Positions 44,554 through 53,286 of a DNA stretch of 64,000 bases are shown here, piece by piece. Below the pieces are notes generated by a model. It was not told where the DNA came from, did not search any database, and worked only from the letters and a program-made list of their open reading frames with translations. This DNA is from Prolixibacteraceae bacterium. Its GTDB lineage: Bacteria; Bacteroidota; Bacteroidia; Bacteroidales; Prolixibacteraceae. A program made the translations under genes and the position numbers. The stretch spans positions 50,356 through 114,355 of the forward strand of contig JAIBEY010000087.1 of the NCBI GenBank assembly GCA_019459525.1, in the 5' to 3' direction. Position 1 is the first letter of the stretch, and the number at the start of each line of letters is the position of its first letter.

Positions 44554-44561
44554 TATTTTTG
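44554..44561 (+). promoter_or_regulatory. Bacteroidota -7 box of the sugar transferase gene
   Basis: TATTTTTG matches TAnnTTTG and lies 65 nt upstream of the ATG at 44627. It suggests the sugar transferase has its own promoter in addition to any read-through from the 43700 gene. Confidence 0.55.
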
Positions 44562-44626
44562 CGGCAATATTTTCAAAAGCGAAGCGTTCGTTTGATTACA
44601 TCTGTAATCAGAACCAAAACTCATTT

Positions 44627-46042
44627 ATGCATAAAACTTTACAAGTTGCCAGATACCTGGTTTTCGATATTGTTGCGGCCATTATTAGCTGGATATTGTT
44701 TTACTCTTACCGAAAGCTTTACATTGAACCCATAAAATTTGGTTATGATATTCCGCTCGAATTTACCCGGCAATTTTATCTGGCGCTAATTTTTATACCT
44801 GCCTTCTGGATTACACTGTATTACATTACCGGTCAGTATTCGTACATCTATCGCAAATCGAGGCTGTTGGAATTGGGTAAAACAGCAATCACCTCCATAG
44901 CCGGTGTAACTATAATCTTTTTCCTCTTGTTGCTCAACGACTGGGTTCCCGATTACCGCAAATATTACAATCTGTATTTCACCTTACTCGCATTGCATTT
45001 CGGGTTTACATACCTGTTCCGGTTAATTATCACCACACGCACCATTCACCGCATTCATCGGCGGATTATAGGTTTTAACACCCTGGTAATTGGGGGTAAC
45101 GAAAAAGCAGTTCGGTTGTTTAACGACATGATGACCCAAAAAAGGCCCGCCGGAAATAAGATCATCGGCTTTTTAACGGTTGAGGAGTTAAGCTCATATC
45201 CACTCGAAAAGTATGCCCTTAATCTGGGCTCGTACAAAAACCTGCAAAAAGTTATTAATGAATTCGAAGTAGAAGAAATCATCATTGCCATCGAATCGTC
45301 GGAGCATAAATTGTTAAGCGAAATTCTGATCCTGCTGGAGAACCGAACACATACCGTTTGGGGAATTCCTGATTTGTTCGACCTTCTGACCAACCAGGCA
45401 AAGACCAATACCATATTCGGAAGTACTTTGCTCAAAATATCGAATGGCCTGATGCCCGTATGGCAGGAAAACGTAAAACGATTGCTGGATGTAGTCGTTT
45501 CTATTTTGGCAATTATCATCTTTTTCCCGGTTTTTATCGGCCTTGCAATTGGTATTAAAATGAGCTCGAATGGCCCGATTTTATACCAGCAGGAGCGGGT
45601 CGGAAAGTTCGGGAAACCCTTTACGATTTATAAACTGAGGACGATGGTGAAAGATGCCGAAACGAATGGCCCGCTTTTGTCGAGTAACGACGATAACCGA
45701 ATTACACGCATTGGCCAGTTTATGCGCCGCACTCATCTGGACGAAATTCCCCAGTTTTTTAATGTTATTTTGGGCGAAATGTCGTTGGTAGGGCCACGTC
45801 CGGAGCGGAAATATTACATCGACCTGATTGCACAGCGTGCCCCTTATGTAACTCACCTTCAGAAATTGCGGCCGGGTATTACGTCCTGGGGACAGGTGAA
45901 ATACGGATATGCTTCGAATGTGGACGAAATGGTGGAACGTTTGCAGTACGATATGGTTTACCTGAAGAACATTTCGCTTTATGTTGACTTTAAAATCCTG
46001 ATTTATACGATTATGGATTGCTTTAAGGGAAAAGGTAAATAA
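44627..46042 (+). CDS. Polyprenyl-phosphate sugar transferase
   Basis: A 471-residue initiating glycosyltransferase of the exopolysaccharide polyprenyl glycosylphosphotransferase family. About four N-terminal membrane segments come first, then a Rossmann-like middle (GFNTLVIGGNEKAVRLF) and a C-terminal bacterial sugar transferase domain with KRLLDVVVSILAIII, YQQERVGKFGKPFTIYKLRTM, RRTHLDEIPQFFNVI and MSLVGPRPER. It transfers the first sugar-phosphate to undecaprenyl phosphate for capsule, exopolysaccharide or O-antigen synthesis. No other polysaccharide genes are near it. It ends 6 nt before the next convergent gene. Confidence 0.92.
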   Translation: MHKTLQVARYLVFDIVAAIISWILFYSYRKLYIEPIKFGYDIPLEFTRQFYLALIFIPAFWITLYYITGQYSYIYRKSRLLELGKTAITSIAGVTIIFFLLLLNDWVPDYRKYYNLYFTLLALHFGFTYLFRLIITTRTIHRIHRRIIGFNTLVIGGNEKAVRLFNDMMTQKRPAGNKIIGFLTVEELSSYPLEKYALNLGSYKNLQKVINEFEVEEIIIAIESSEHKLLSEILILLENRTHTVWGIPDLFDLLTNQAKTNTIFGSTLLKISNGLMPVWQENVKRLLDVVVSILAIIIFFPVFIGLAIGIKMSSNGPILYQQERVGKFGKPFTIYKLRTMVKDAETNGPLLSSNDDNRITRIGQFMRRTHLDEIPQFFNVILGEMSLVGPRPERKYYIDLIAQRAPYVTHLQKLRPGITSWGQVKYGYASNVDEMVERLQYDMVYLKNISLYVDFKILIYTIMDCFKGKGK

Positions 46043-46048
46043 ACAACG

Positions 46049-46636
46049 TCAGATAATCCCCATTTCGATGTACTGAATAATCTGTTCGATCTGGCGGTCT
46101 TCGCCCCAGGGGTCGTATTTTGATTTCAGATTATTCCCAAAGATGCGGGCCACACCTTGCCAGAATACAGCCGAAACTCCGCCTTTTAATTCGTGAATCA
46201 GGTCGTAAGAAACCTTGTTGGTTTCACGGTCAATCAGCTTAATCAAAACCCGCCCGTCGTTTACCGACAGTTTTTTCATTGCCGGCCCATATTTTTTCAT
46301 CAGCTCTTCTTCTGCTTTACGCACATAAACCCTACGATCTTTTCCACGGGCATCAGGAGAAACCTCCATTTCGTATTTCTTCACCAACAGGGCAGCCTCT
46401 TTGGCATAAGGCAAAACCTTTTTGACCCGCCAAACCAGCCGCCAGTATTGCTGTTCCTCCGATTTGCTTTTGAATGCTTTTTTAGGGAATACATCAACTG
46501 TAGGCAAATCTAAATGCGGCAATGTATCGTTACCCATCAGGATACCCGGAACATACTGTGGACTTGGTGGATTTTGCGCCAGTACCGCAAAAGTCAGCAA
46601 ACAGAATATGAAAATAGATGTTGCAAGCCGTTTCAT
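46049..46636 (-). CDS. DUF4294 domain protein
   Basis: A 195-residue exported protein of the DUF4294 family. A signal peptide precedes a domain with YWRLVWRVKKVLPYAKEAALLV, shortened, and DLIHELKGGVSAVFWQGVARIFGNNLKSKYD. The function is unknown; members are widespread in Bacteroidota. The ATG at 46636 begins the signal peptide. Its stop lies only 6 nt from that of the convergent sugar transferase, with no obvious terminator. Confidence 0.8.
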   Translation of the reverse strand: MKRLATSIFIFCLLTFAVLAQNPPSPQYVPGILMGNDTLPHLDLPTVDVFPKKAFKSKSEEQQYWRLVWRVKKVLPYAKEAALLVKKYEMEVSPDARGKDRRVYVRKAEEELMKKYGPAMKKLSVNDGRVLIKLIDRETNKVSYDLIHELKGGVSAVFWQGVARIFGNNLKSKYDPWGEDRQIEQIIQYIEMGII

Positions 46637-46726
46637 GTGAGCCGAATTCTCAGACAAAGATAGCCATATGTTATAAAACTGAAACGATAAACAAACAGTT
46701 TACGATTCCCTGAAGTTCAATGTTTG

Positions 46727-46734
46727 TATCTTTG
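46727..46734 (+). promoter_or_regulatory. Bacteroidota -7 box of the arginine deiminase gene
   Basis: TATCTTTG matches TAnnTTTG exactly, 19 nt upstream of the ATG at 46754. It overlaps an in-frame upstream ATG at 46724, which argues for the downstream start. Confidence 0.65.
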
Positions 46735-46753
46735 CAGAGCAAAAAGAAAAATT

Positions 46754-48025
46754 ATGCTGACAGATCAAAAAATGCAAGTTGAAGTGTGTTCGGAATTTGG
46801 CGTGTTGGAAGGTGTAATTATCCACACTCCCGGACAGGAAGTGGAAGAAATGACTCCTGAAAATGCGGAACGTGCGCTATACAGCGATATCCTGAATTTG
46901 TCGGTTGCGGGGAACGAGTATTCGTATTTTAAACAAGTGTTGAATAAAGTTACCCGTACCTTCGAAGTTAAAGACTTGCTCTCGGATATTCTGGATATCG
47001 ATCAGGTGAAATCGGCGCTTCTGGCGGAGATTTGCCTGAACGAAGGAGCAATGGACATTTTGCCGGTACTGATGGAGCAAAAAGCCCCGGAGCTGGCGCG
47101 TCAGCTTATTCAGGGTGTTTTTCTGGAAAGGAATAACCTCACCCGTTACCTGAGCCAGGAGCGTTTCAGCTTGCGGCCGTTGCACAATTTCCTGTTCACC
47201 CGCGATGCTTCCATGTCGTTTGGGAACGAGGTACTGATTGGTAAAATGGCCAGTAAAGTCCGCGACCGCGAAGCCGTAATTATGAATGCCATTTTTACTC
47301 ACCATCCGCTGATCGAAACAACCACCATCAATCCCAATACCCCGGAAAGCATCCGTAATTTCCCCGGAATTTCAATTGAAGGCGGCGATTTCCAGGTCGG
47401 ACGGGAAGACGTTCTGGTTATCGGAACCGGAATCCGAACCAGCACGCAGGGCATCGACTTTATTCTCGAAAATATAAAAGCTAAAAAAAGCGGGTTGCAG
47501 CACATCCTGATTCAGGAATTGCCTGATACGCCGGAATCTTTCATCCATTTGGATATGGTTTTTACATTCCTTGATGTGGATACCTGCATGGTTTATGAGC
47601 CGTTAATTATGGGGACCAACCGTTTCCATACCATTCACATTCGGATTGAAAACGGCAAAGTAATCGATATCCGTGAACAGGAAAACCTGCCCAAAGCGCT
47701 CGCAAAACTGGGGATTGATATGGAGCCAGTTAAGTGTGGTGGCGGAATCGATAGCTGGACACAGGAGCGCGAGCAATGGCACAGTGGAGCCAATTTCTTT
47801 GCTTTTGCACCCGGGCAAGTGATTGGTTACGAACGGAACGTGCATACGATGGACCAACTCAGTCAAAAAGGGTTCCAGATTATTCCGGCTAAAGATTTGT
47901 TAAGTGGGCTTTGTGAAATTCCGGATGGGAAATGTGTAGTAACTATTCCCGGATCGGAACTGGCTCGTGGCGGTGGCGGCGCCCGTTGTATGTCGATGCC
48001 CATCCGCAGAAGAAGTGTGGAGTGA
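46754..48025 (+). CDS. arcA: Arginine deiminase
   Basis: A 423-residue guanidino-modifying enzyme converting arginine to citrulline and ammonia. Family residues: FLFTRDASMSFGNEV, EGGDF, HLDMVFTFLDVDT, and the nucleophile Cys412 near the end (GGGGARCMSMPIRR). The active-site residues are intact. The ornithine carbamoyltransferase and carbamate kinase genes that usually accompany it for energy generation are not next to it. It may serve nitrogen or pH balance instead (inference). Confidence 0.93.
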   Translation: MLTDQKMQVEVCSEFGVLEGVIIHTPGQEVEEMTPENAERALYSDILNLSVAGNEYSYFKQVLNKVTRTFEVKDLLSDILDIDQVKSALLAEICLNEGAMDILPVLMEQKAPELARQLIQGVFLERNNLTRYLSQERFSLRPLHNFLFTRDASMSFGNEVLIGKMASKVRDREAVIMNAIFTHHPLIETTTINPNTPESIRNFPGISIEGGDFQVGREDVLVIGTGIRTSTQGIDFILENIKAKKSGLQHILIQELPDTPESFIHLDMVFTFLDVDTCMVYEPLIMGTNRFHTIHIRIENGKVIDIREQENLPKALAKLGIDMEPVKCGGGIDSWTQEREQWHSGANFFAFAPGQVIGYERNVHTMDQLSQKGFQIIPAKDLLSGLCEIPDGKCVVTIPGSELARGGGGARCMSMPIRRRSVE

Positions 48026-48030
48026 ACTAA

Positions 48031-48086
48031 AGTTCGGAGTGCCTAAAGTTAACTCTAGGCACTCCGAACTCCGAACTTTAGGCACT
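48031..48086. terminator. Inverted repeat or terminator after arcA
   Basis: AGTTCGGAGTGCCTA and TAGGCACTCCGAACT form a perfect 15-bp stem around a 10-nt loop, and a second copy of AGTGCCTAAAGTTCGG, inverted, follows (48071-48086). On the plus strand ATTTAAATAAAA follows. It could terminate arcA, and the AGTTCGGAGTGCC motif looks like a dispersed repeat. Confidence 0.7.
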
Positions 48087-48102
48087 ATTTAAATAAAAAC
48101 CC

Positions 48103-48633
48103 ATGCGTAAATTAAAAAACTCAGAACTCGACCGCTTGTCGGTTGACGAATATAAAGAGATTGAAAAAACACCGATTACTGTTGTTCTGGACAATATCAG
48201 GAGCTGCAACAATATCGGTTCTGTATTTCGTACTTCCGATGCGTTGCTCATAGAAAAGGTAATGCTCTGCGGGATTACTGCCACTCCGCCCAATACCGAA
48301 ATTCATAAAACAGCGCTCGATGCCGAGAAATCGGTTCCTTGGGAATATTTTGCAGAAACCGAGGCTGCTGTTTCAAGATTAAAGGAAGAGGGTTACCGGG
48401 TTTTTGCTGTTGAACAGGTAGAAAATAGCATCATGTTGCCCGATTTCGCACCCCAAAAGAAACAAAAGCTCGCGCTCGTATTTGGCAACGAAGTAAAGGG
48501 CGTTCAGCAATCGGTGGTAAATATTTGTGAAGGAGCCATTGAAATTCCGCAATACGGAACCAAACATTCGTTTAATGTTTCGGTAAGCGCCGGAATTGTT
48601 TTGTGGGATTTGGTTTACAAACTTCGAAAATAG
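48103..48633 (+). CDS. TrmH/SpoU family RNA methyltransferase
   Basis: A 176-residue SPOUT-fold RNA ribose methyltransferase with the three family motifs: NIGSVFRTSDAL, LVFGNEVKGV and IPQYGTKHSFNVSVSAGIVLWDL. It methylates a 2'-hydroxyl in tRNA or rRNA; the target is not determined. It lacks the N-terminal RNA-binding extension of some members. Confidence 0.9.
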   Translation: MRKLKNSELDRLSVDEYKEIEKTPITVVLDNIRSCNNIGSVFRTSDALLIEKVMLCGITATPPNTEIHKTALDAEKSVPWEYFAETEAAVSRLKEEGYRVFAVEQVENSIMLPDFAPQKKQKLALVFGNEVKGVQQSVVNICEGAIEIPQYGTKHSFNVSVSAGIVLWDLVYKLRK

Positions 48634-48636
48634 ACC

Positions 48637-48681
48637 GAAGACGGAAATCCGGAGTGCGTTTAACTACGGTTTTCCGTCTTC
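48637..48681. terminator. Convergent terminator between TrmH and the M23 gene
   Basis: GAAGACGGAAA and TTTCCGTCTTC form a perfect 11-bp stem with a 23-nt loop, with stops of convergent genes on both sides (4 and 22 nt away). T-runs are weak. Confidence 0.7.
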
Positions 48682-48702
48682 TGACTTCTGTCGGTACCTG
48701 TT

Positions 48703-49986
48703 TTAGAAATTCTTAATTTCAGTTAATTTAGTCATCATCGAATCGCGGTGAACAGTATAATCTTTCATGTACCTTTCTGCAACCGGTTCGGTTGGCGGCG
48801 ATTTAATCGTAAGCGGATTAACCGGGTTCCCATTCAGGAATACACGAAAATCGAGATGCGGGCCCGATGAAAGTCCGGTAGTTCCAACATAACCGATAAT
48901 TTGTCCCTGTTTTACCCTTACCCCGTTGGCAATTCCGGCACCGTATTTACTCAAGTGCATATAACTGGTGGTGTAAACCGAGTTGTGTTTGATTTTCAGG
49001 TAATTGCCGCCCCCACTGGCCTGATAGGCTTTCGCTATTACCGTGCCATCACCGATCGACATAACTGGTGTTCCGGTTGGTGCAGCATAATCAACTCCGT
49101 GGTGCGGCCTGTAGATTTTTAATACCGGATGAAAACGGGCATTTGAAAATTGAGAACTGATACGGCTAAATTTTAATGGCGCTTTCAAAAAGGCTTTTTT
49201 CAGGCTTTTGCCTTTGTCGTCGAAGTAGCTGTCCTCGTTATTTTGGGTAAACCTGAACGCATAAAAATCTTCTTTGGAATGGACAAACTGGGCGGCAAAA
49301 ATACGCCCTGTACCTATTGATTTCCCGTAAACAAAATTTTCTTCGTAAATCACCCGGAATTTATCCCCTTTCTGTAATCCGAAGAAGTCGATGCTCCAGG
49401 CGTAAATCTCCGATAGTTCCAGTGCCAGGTTCCGGTCGAGTGCCTGCGCTGCCATGGTATTCCAAAGCGATGAGGTGATCACGCCACTGGCGGTCTTGAT
49501 TTGGGTTACTATGGGTTTCTTTTCCTTGTAAATCCGCAAACTGTCGCTCAAATCATAAACCACATAATCTACCGGGTTGATTTCGTAGATGAAGTATTCG
49601 ACTTTCGATACGTCCTTCTTGTTCATGAAAAAGTAATACGGATTGTTCACTTTCATTTTACGGACATCAAAAGTGAGTACCGATTTTTTTGAAATCTCAT
49701 CCACTTTGGTCATCGATATGCCTTGTTTTACAAGTATATCCGACAGGTTTTGTCCCGATCGGATTTGCCCGGGAACCACCGTAAACGAATCGATTGGGAT
49801 ATTAAAAAGCATTACTGGTTCAGGTTTCTTTATCTCTTCCTCCTGTTTTGCCAATTCTTCCATGATACGCCTTGTTTCGTAATGATCGAAAATGAAATAG
49901 GCAATTTGTAGCAATACAATAAATGAAAGCACCCAAATCAGGATTCTTTTTAGTCGTTGGAATTTTTGTGGGATAATAAATTTCAT
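48703..49986 (-). CDS. M23-family peptidase, LytM type
   Basis: A 427-residue envelope protein with an N-terminal membrane anchor (RILIWVLSFIVLLQIAYFIF), an OapA/LysM-like stretch (GQNLSDILVKQGI), a coiled region and a C-terminal M23 domain with RPHHGVDYAAP and GPHLDFRVFLNG. M23 enzymes cut peptide cross-links in peptidoglycan. The zinc motif HxxxD is intact, but the usual HxH reads H-L-D, verified in the DNA (CAT CTC GAT), so one metal ligand is Asp instead of His. It may be an active variant or an amidase activator. Confidence 0.9.
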   Translation of the reverse strand: MKFIIPQKFQRLKRILIWVLSFIVLLQIAYFIFDHYETRRIMEELAKQEEEIKKPEPVMLFNIPIDSFTVVPGQIRSGQNLSDILVKQGISMTKVDEISKKSVLTFDVRKMKVNNPYYFFMNKKDVSKVEYFIYEINPVDYVVYDLSDSLRIYKEKKPIVTQIKTASGVITSSLWNTMAAQALDRNLALELSEIYAWSIDFFGLQKGDKFRVIYEENFVYGKSIGTGRIFAAQFVHSKEDFYAFRFTQNNEDSYFDDKGKSLKKAFLKAPLKFSRISSQFSNARFHPVLKIYRPHHGVDYAAPTGTPVMSIGDGTVIAKAYQASGGGNYLKIKHNSVYTTSYMHLSKYGAGIANGVRVKQGQIIGYVGTTGLSSGPHLDFRVFLNGNPVNPLTIKSPPTEPVAERYMKDYTVHRDSMMTKLTEIKNF

Positions 49987-50238
49987 AGTTTTCTGGTATC
50001 TTTTTCAATGGCACATCAGGAAGGTACTTTTAATGAGGCAAAAAGCGTACTTTCTGTTGTTTATTTCTGTTTTTTCAAAAATAGTAATTTTAACCCGCTC
50101 TCTAAACCGTATTTCCAATTTAGCTGCTTCGCAGGAGCGTTAAATCCACCCGCCGTGGACTTAATACGTTGTAATCGTATAACTTAATGCTGAAATAAAA
50201 ACCGATTAAAAAATGGATTTGGAGGTAAAACGATGCAA

Positions 50239-51129
50239 TCAGCCTTTTATTTTGTCGAACCCCTGGCCATAAACACCCATTACGCTGGCCATCGAAATAA
50301 ATGCATCCGGATCAATTTCCTTGATTTTCCTGAAAAGTATGCTGGTTTCTTTTTTGCGTACAATAGTGATTAAAACCATTACATCGTTCTGGGTGTACCA
50401 GCCAGTTCCGTTCAGTGCGGTTACCCCACGACCAAATTCACTGTTTATATAGTCAGCAATTTCGTCGTATTTAGGCGAGAAAATAAATATTTGAGCAGAT
50501 GCATTTGAGCCTGTCAGGAAAGAGTCGAGTGTATATGAAACTACCGCCATGGAAACAAATCCATACACCATTTTATCGAGCGAATGAACCAGGAAATAAG
50601 ATGAACCAATGATAATGACATCGCAATACATGATAATGCGGCCCGGGCTAATGTTGCGGTATTTGTTGATGATCATGGCAATAATATCGGTTCCGCCTGT
50701 GCTGCCGCCCCTCGAAAAAACAAGGCCAATACCAACGCCGCCCATCATTCCGCCCAATACTGCCGATAAAAAGTTATCTTCGATAATGGCCCCGGGGAAA
50801 AACTCCTGCGGGATACTGAACAACACCGAAATAACCACCATACTGAAAATGGTCTTTATCCCGAAGCTGGCGCCCAGCACTTTCATGGCAATGGCTACCA
50901 AAACCACGTTAATGGAGAAAAACGTTAACCCAATCGGGATTTTGGTGCTGTAAAAAATCACTGCAGCCAAACCGCTAATTCCCCCACCGGTAATTTGTGC
51001 CGGAACTAAAAAAAGTGTCCACGATAAAGTGTATAACGATAAGCCAAGAAACATGATGAAATAGTCCTTGATTATCAGTTGGATATTTGGTTTTTGGACG
51101 TTGACCATTTTTTGCAGATTAAATGCCAT
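50239..51129 (-). CDS. YitT family membrane protein
   Basis: A 296-residue inner-membrane protein with about six spans (LGLSLYTLSWTLFLVPAQI, GGMMGGVGIGLVFSRGGSTGGTDIIAM) followed by a C-terminal DUF2179 domain (FGRGVTALNGTGWYTQNDVMVLITIVRK). This is the YitT/YqfU family of unknown transport function. The ATG at 51129 (MAFNLQ) was chosen, but one at 51108 (MVNVQK) is equally plausible because no ribosome-binding site is visible. Confidence 0.85.
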   Translation of the reverse strand: MAFNLQKMVNVQKPNIQLIIKDYFIMFLGLSLYTLSWTLFLVPAQITGGGISGLAAVIFYSTKIPIGLTFFSINVVLVAIAMKVLGASFGIKTIFSMVVISVLFSIPQEFFPGAIIEDNFLSAVLGGMMGGVGIGLVFSRGGSTGGTDIIAMIINKYRNISPGRIIMYCDVIIIGSSYFLVHSLDKMVYGFVSMAVVSYTLDSFLTGSNASAQIFIFSPKYDEIADYINSEFGRGVTALNGTGWYTQNDVMVLITIVRKKETSILFRKIKEIDPDAFISMASVMGVYGQGFDKIKG

Positions 51130-51264
51130 GCAAAATAAGAATTTTAAATTGAGCCGCAAAACAACTCCTTTTTGGGGTCTTATTATATGTGAAAAATCAG
51201 GTGATGGCAGACTTAATTAAAAGATTACATTGAAAATCCATCAACGTTTTTCTACTTTTACTGC

Positions 51265-52086
51265 ATGATTTCATTTCCAAACGCTAAAATAAATTTAGGT
51301 TTACACATTACTGAAAAACGACCGGATGGGTTCCACAATCTCGAAACCGTATTTCTTCCGGTGGGGTGGAGCGATGCACTCGAATTTGTAGAAGCGGACA
51401 AATTTCGGTTCACAACGAGCGGAATCCCCATTTCAGGCGATCCCGAAACAAATCTGGTTGTAAAAGCTTATCGGCTGTTAAAAAGAGATTTCCAGATTCC
51501 AGAACTGAACATCCATTTGCATAAACAAATTCCTTTTGGGGCCGGGCTCGGTGGAGGCTCGTCGGATGCTGCTTTTATGCTCCGAATGCTGGATAAAGCG
51601 TTTCATTTAGCCTTGCCGGAAGAAAAATTACTGGCGTATGCGGCCGTTTTAGGCAGCGATTGTCCTTTTTTTATCCGGAATAAACCTGTTTTTGCTACCG
51701 GACGGGGAGAAATTATGCAGGAAACAACTGTTTCGCTTAACGGTATGTTCATATTGCTGGTAAAACCACCGGTTGAAGTTTCTACCGCAAAAGCATTTCA
51801 ACGAATTGTGCCTGAAAAGTCAGGGATTTTATTGCCCGAGTTGCTCAGGCTTCCCGTTTCTGAATGGAAAAATAAAGTGGTAAATCAGTTCGAATCATCT
51901 GTCTTTCCGCAGTATCCGGAGATTGAGGCCCTCAAACAAAACCTTTACGATTCAGGAGCCATTTACGCATCCATGTCGGGCAGCGGATCGTGCGTTTTTG
52001 GCCTTTTTCAGGAAGAACCGAACCCTGATGAAAGCCTGTTTCCAGCACCTTTCTTAACATTCAAACAACGATTTTCATTTCATTAA
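51265..52086 (+). CDS. ispE: 4-diphosphocytidyl-2-C-methyl-D-erythritol kinase
   Basis: A 273-residue GHMP-family kinase of the MEP isoprenoid pathway. It phosphorylates the 2-hydroxyl of CDP-methylerythritol. The ATP-binding PFGAGLGGGSSDAAF motif is intact, the N-terminus starts FPNAKINLGLHI and a late GSGSCVFGLF glycine-rich motif is present. Slightly shorter than E. coli IspE. It is transcribed away from the YitT gene. Confidence 0.95.
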   Translation: MISFPNAKINLGLHITEKRPDGFHNLETVFLPVGWSDALEFVEADKFRFTTSGIPISGDPETNLVVKAYRLLKRDFQIPELNIHLHKQIPFGAGLGGGSSDAAFMLRMLDKAFHLALPEEKLLAYAAVLGSDCPFFIRNKPVFATGRGEIMQETTVSLNGMFILLVKPPVEVSTAKAFQRIVPEKSGILLPELLRLPVSEWKNKVVNQFESSVFPQYPEIEALKQNLYDSGAIYASMSGSGSCVFGLFQEEPNPDESLFPAPFLTFKQRFSFH

Positions 52087-52225
52087 GGTTTTTTTAAGAC
52101 AAGTTTATCTTTTAATTAACTGTTCCCTGAGTAACTTTTCGACTCTTCATCAGTCTTAATAGTGAAAACAAAAAGAAACAGAAAACAACCGGTTTAAAGA
52201 ATGCCGGTAAAGAAACAATTAGAAG

Positions 52226-52651
52226 ATGAAAATTATGAAAACGAAAATTAGAACATTTATTGCCATTGCGGCACTTGGAATTATTGGTTTTACCAACATC
52301 AATGCCATTGCAGACAACAAAAGCCTGGTCAACGCCGAAGTTGTTACTGAATCAGATGAAATGTTGACCATTGAAGCGTGGATGACTGATGCCAATTTCT
52401 GGACATCGGAACTCAAAGTAGCTGCTGCCGATGCAGAAGAAACCTTGAAAGTGGAAGCGTGGATGACTGATCAAAACTTTTGGACTTCAGAAACCGAAAG
52501 CAACGTGGCTGATGACGAAGAAGCTCTTGAGGTTGAGTCGTGGATGACCAATGAAAACTATTGGACTTCGGCAACTACAGTTGATGCCCTGGAAACAGAG
52601 GAAACTCTTGAAGTTGAATCGTGGATGACCAATTTAAGCTTATGGGAATAA
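52226..52651 (+). CDS. Secreted protein of four 27-residue WMT repeats
   Basis: A 141-residue protein with a signal peptide (MKIMKTKIRTFIAIAALGIIGFTNINAIA) followed by four nearly exact repeats of 27 residues, each with the motif [DE]xLx[VI]Ex-WMT-xxxx-WTS. The first Trp is at residues 52, 79, 106 and 133, and the second at 59, 86, 113 and 140, so the period is exactly 27 residues (81 bp). Between motifs the repeats are acidic. The last repeat is shortened and ends at the stop. Another ATG three codons downstream could also serve. I know of no named family. A surface, binding or adhesion role is possible. Confidence 0.85.
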   Translation: MKIMKTKIRTFIAIAALGIIGFTNINAIADNKSLVNAEVVTESDEMLTIEAWMTDANFWTSELKVAAADAEETLKVEAWMTDQNFWTSETESNVADDEEALEVESWMTNENYWTSATTVDALETEETLEVESWMTNLSLWE

Positions 52652-52687
52652 GCTTAAATTACTCAGCTTGTACCGAGCGGTACATAT

Positions 52688-52724
52688 AAAAAGAGCTGTT
52701 CCAAACCGGGGCAGCTCTTTTTGC
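52688..52724 (+). terminator. Intrinsic terminator of the WMT-repeat gene
   Basis: AAAAAGAGCTG pairs with CAGCTCTTTTT around a 13-nt loop, 37 nt after the stop codon, with the T-run as part of the stem and loop end. A small GTACC/GGTAC hairpin lies just before it. Confidence 0.85.
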
Positions 52725-52781
52725 ATTTATCAATGTCTCTGTGGCTAAAATAATTTCATGGTGCGGAATTACGGGAATCCT

Positions 52782-53285
52782 TTAAGCCACAACTTTTTTG
52801 GTCTTATTGAATTTCGATTTTTTAATGGATTCTTTTCGGGTTAGCAACATCGGGATGGCAACACCAATACCCAGCGAAATGAGGATAAACATCATTTTTG
52901 CCCCGTTATTTACGGTTTCAATCAAGGTTTGGAGGTAGGCATCGGTATTTTCAATGCTGGTTAAGGCAATTAACCCGAGCATCATTTTATAGGCAAAAAA
53001 ACCGGGAACCATTGGAATTACAGATGGAATTGAAAAAACCAAAGGCGGACTTTTTCTCAGGTGTGCCATCTTGATACTGATGATCCCGATAACGGTAGCT
53101 CCCATAAAGGAGGCCAAAACAATCCCGATTTCGAAATACATGGCTGAAAATTTAATCAGGCCGCCCAATGCTCCGAGCCCCCAGATCGAAAAAATGGTGC
53201 GTCGCGGAACGTTAAAAAGAATAGCAAAACCAATAGCTGCTATGCCTGCCCAAAAGCTTTTTGATAGAATATCGAGTAATATCAT
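52782..53285 (-). CDS. Threonine/serine exporter, ThrE_2 subunit
   Basis: A 167-residue membrane protein with four to five spans, matching the smaller half of the split ThrE exporter (ThrE_2, formerly DUF3815). SIPSVIPMVPGFFAYKMML is the typical loop. It starts 1 nt after the larger subunit gene ends and must work with it to export threonine or serine. Confidence 0.9.
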   Translation of the reverse strand: MILLDILSKSFWAGIAAIGFAILFNVPRRTIFSIWGLGALGGLIKFSAMYFEIGIVLASFMGATVIGIISIKMAHLRKSPPLVFSIPSVIPMVPGFFAYKMMLGLIALTSIENTDAYLQTLIETVNNGAKMMFILISLGIGVAIPMLLTRKESIKKSKFNKTKKVVA

Positions 53286-53286
53286 G

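Noticed and set aside
48703..49986. Sequencing error in the M23 motif
   Set aside because: The reading frame is intact over the full length and the codon is a normal GAT, so the Asp is taken as genuine.
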